Shown in pieces: positions 33,065 through 33,585 of a stretch of 33,585 bases of DNA. Position numbers and translations under genes: made by a program. The notes below the pieces were generated by a model. The model had not been told where the DNA came from. It was given only the letters and a program-made list of their open reading frames with translations, and ran no database searches. The DNA comes from an uncultured Clostridia bacterium. Lineage in GTDB: Bacteria; Bacillota; Clostridia; Oscillospirales; Oscillospiraceae. Where the stretch lies: positions 1 through 33,585 of the forward strand of contig CAMFFO010000012.1 in NCBI GenBank assembly GCA_945949735.1, read 5' to 3'. The stretch's first letter is position 1. The number at the start of each line of letters is the position of its first letter.

Positions 33065-33585
33065 TTGGACGAGTATCTGGTGCCCTCCGGGTTCGGTGAG
33101 GATGAATTTATAGAGAAAAAGTCCCGCTTCATCGGCAGGGTTTGGCTGGCCGAATCCGAGGAGGAGGCGCTCCAGCGAATCCAGCAGATGAAAAAGCAGC
33201 ACTATGACGCCACCCACAACTGCTGGGCCTATATCATCCGGGACGGAGCCGTCCGGTTCTCCGACGATGGGGAGCCGGGGGGCACTGCCGGGATGCCCAT
33301 GCTGCAGGTGCTGCAGCGGGAGGGGCTTTCCAATGTGGTCTGCGTGGTGACCCGGTATTTCGGCGGGATTCTTCTGGGAGCCGGGGGACTGGTGCGGGCC
33401 TACACCAAAGGAGCCAAAATCGCCGTGGACGCGGCGGGAAAGTCCATGAAGCGGGTGTGGACGGCGCTGTATGTGCCCTGTCCCTACACCTACTACGAGC
33501 GGGTAAAGCTGGAGGTTTCCGCCTTCGGCGGCATTGTTCGGAAAACGGACTTCGGCGCGGAGGTGGAGCTGGAGCTGCTGTTCCC
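33065..33585 (+). CDS. yigZ: YigZ/IMPACT-family protein (5' part, cut by window edge)
   Basis: The frame is open from the TTG at 33065 to the window end, 173 codons of an expected 200-215. AGGAG in the last codons of hflX lies 9 nt upstream of the TTG, so the two genes are coupled. The N-terminal UPF0029 domain motifs are clear: EDEFIEKKSRFIGRVW, HNCWAYIIRD, SDDGEPGGTAGMPMLQVL and VVTRYFGGILLGAGGLVRAY. Relatives are linked to translation control, but the bacterial role is unsettled. The C-terminal ferredoxin-like domain begins near CPYTYYERVKLEV and is truncated by the window. Confidence 0.93.
   Translation, partial: MDEYLVPSGFGEDEFIEKKSRFIGRVWLAESEEEALQRIQQMKKQHYDATHNCWAYIIRDGAVRFSDDGEPGGTAGMPMLQVLQREGLSNVVCVVTRYFGGILLGAGGLVRAYTKGAKIAVDAAGKSMKRVWTALYVPCPYTYYERVKLEVSAFGGIVRKTDFGAEVELELLF

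Overview
The window looks like chromosomal DNA from a GC-rich, low-oxygen Gram-positive bacterium of the class Clostridia, most likely Oscillospirales (Oscillospiraceae/Ruminococcaceae-like). The evidence is an anaerobic (class III) ribonucleotide reductase, acetate kinase, TmcAL, a YitT-family protein, strong AGGAGG ribosome binding sites with frequent TTG/GTG starts, and an F-type ATP synthase operon preceded by AtpZ/AtpI genes. No phage, plasmid, CRISPR array, rRNA or tRNA was found.

Layout. 1-7760 (minus strand) is a complete ATP synthase operon in the order atpZ-atpI-atpB-atpE-atpF-atpH-atpA-atpG-atpD-atpC. 8250-12650 (plus) holds recD2, comF, an mreB-family gene and a small membrane protein. 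12838-14856 (plus) is a more AT-rich two-gene unit of unknown function: a protein with a C-terminal cysteine cluster and a lipoprotein. 15329-17306 (minus) holds a cysteine-rich unknown and galM. nrdD (17603-19825, plus) sits behind a textbook pair of NrdR boxes. yitT and tmcAL (minus) lie back-to-back with ackA (plus), which is followed by an unusual in-frame GNAT-peptidase T gene. 25426-29472 (minus) holds a small acidic-repeat protein, birA, a membrane protein with a degenerate E2-acyltransferase-like domain and a homocysteine S-methyltransferase. 29806-33585 (plus) holds an M29 aminopeptidase, rpmE, hflX and the start of a YigZ/IMPACT gene that runs off the window.

The least ordinary content is in the intergenic DNA, which is largely filled by two families of long imperfect palindromes. 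Family P (about 167 bp, four copies) has ends like AGGGCAACACCGCATAATTG and an internal hairpin whose arms change together between copies. Family N (six whole copies of 175-236 bp plus one partial) is modular. An outer inverted repeat (AAATTGTTGTTT or AAATTGGTGTTT) encloses one of two unrelated inner palindromes (CTGTCATTGCGAG type or CCGTAGGGGCGG type), and all four outer/inner combinations occur. The two linkers between outer and inner repeats are always unequal, about 9-12 nt on one side and 21-28 nt on the other. No transposase is present, so mobilisation would have to be in trans.

Other points of interest are a Na+-type, two-carboxylate c subunit with a long insertion in the a subunit of the same ATP synthase, a P element inside the atp operon between atpB and atpE, the NrdR control region of nrdD, and the GNAT-PepT reading frame with an internal ribosome binding site.
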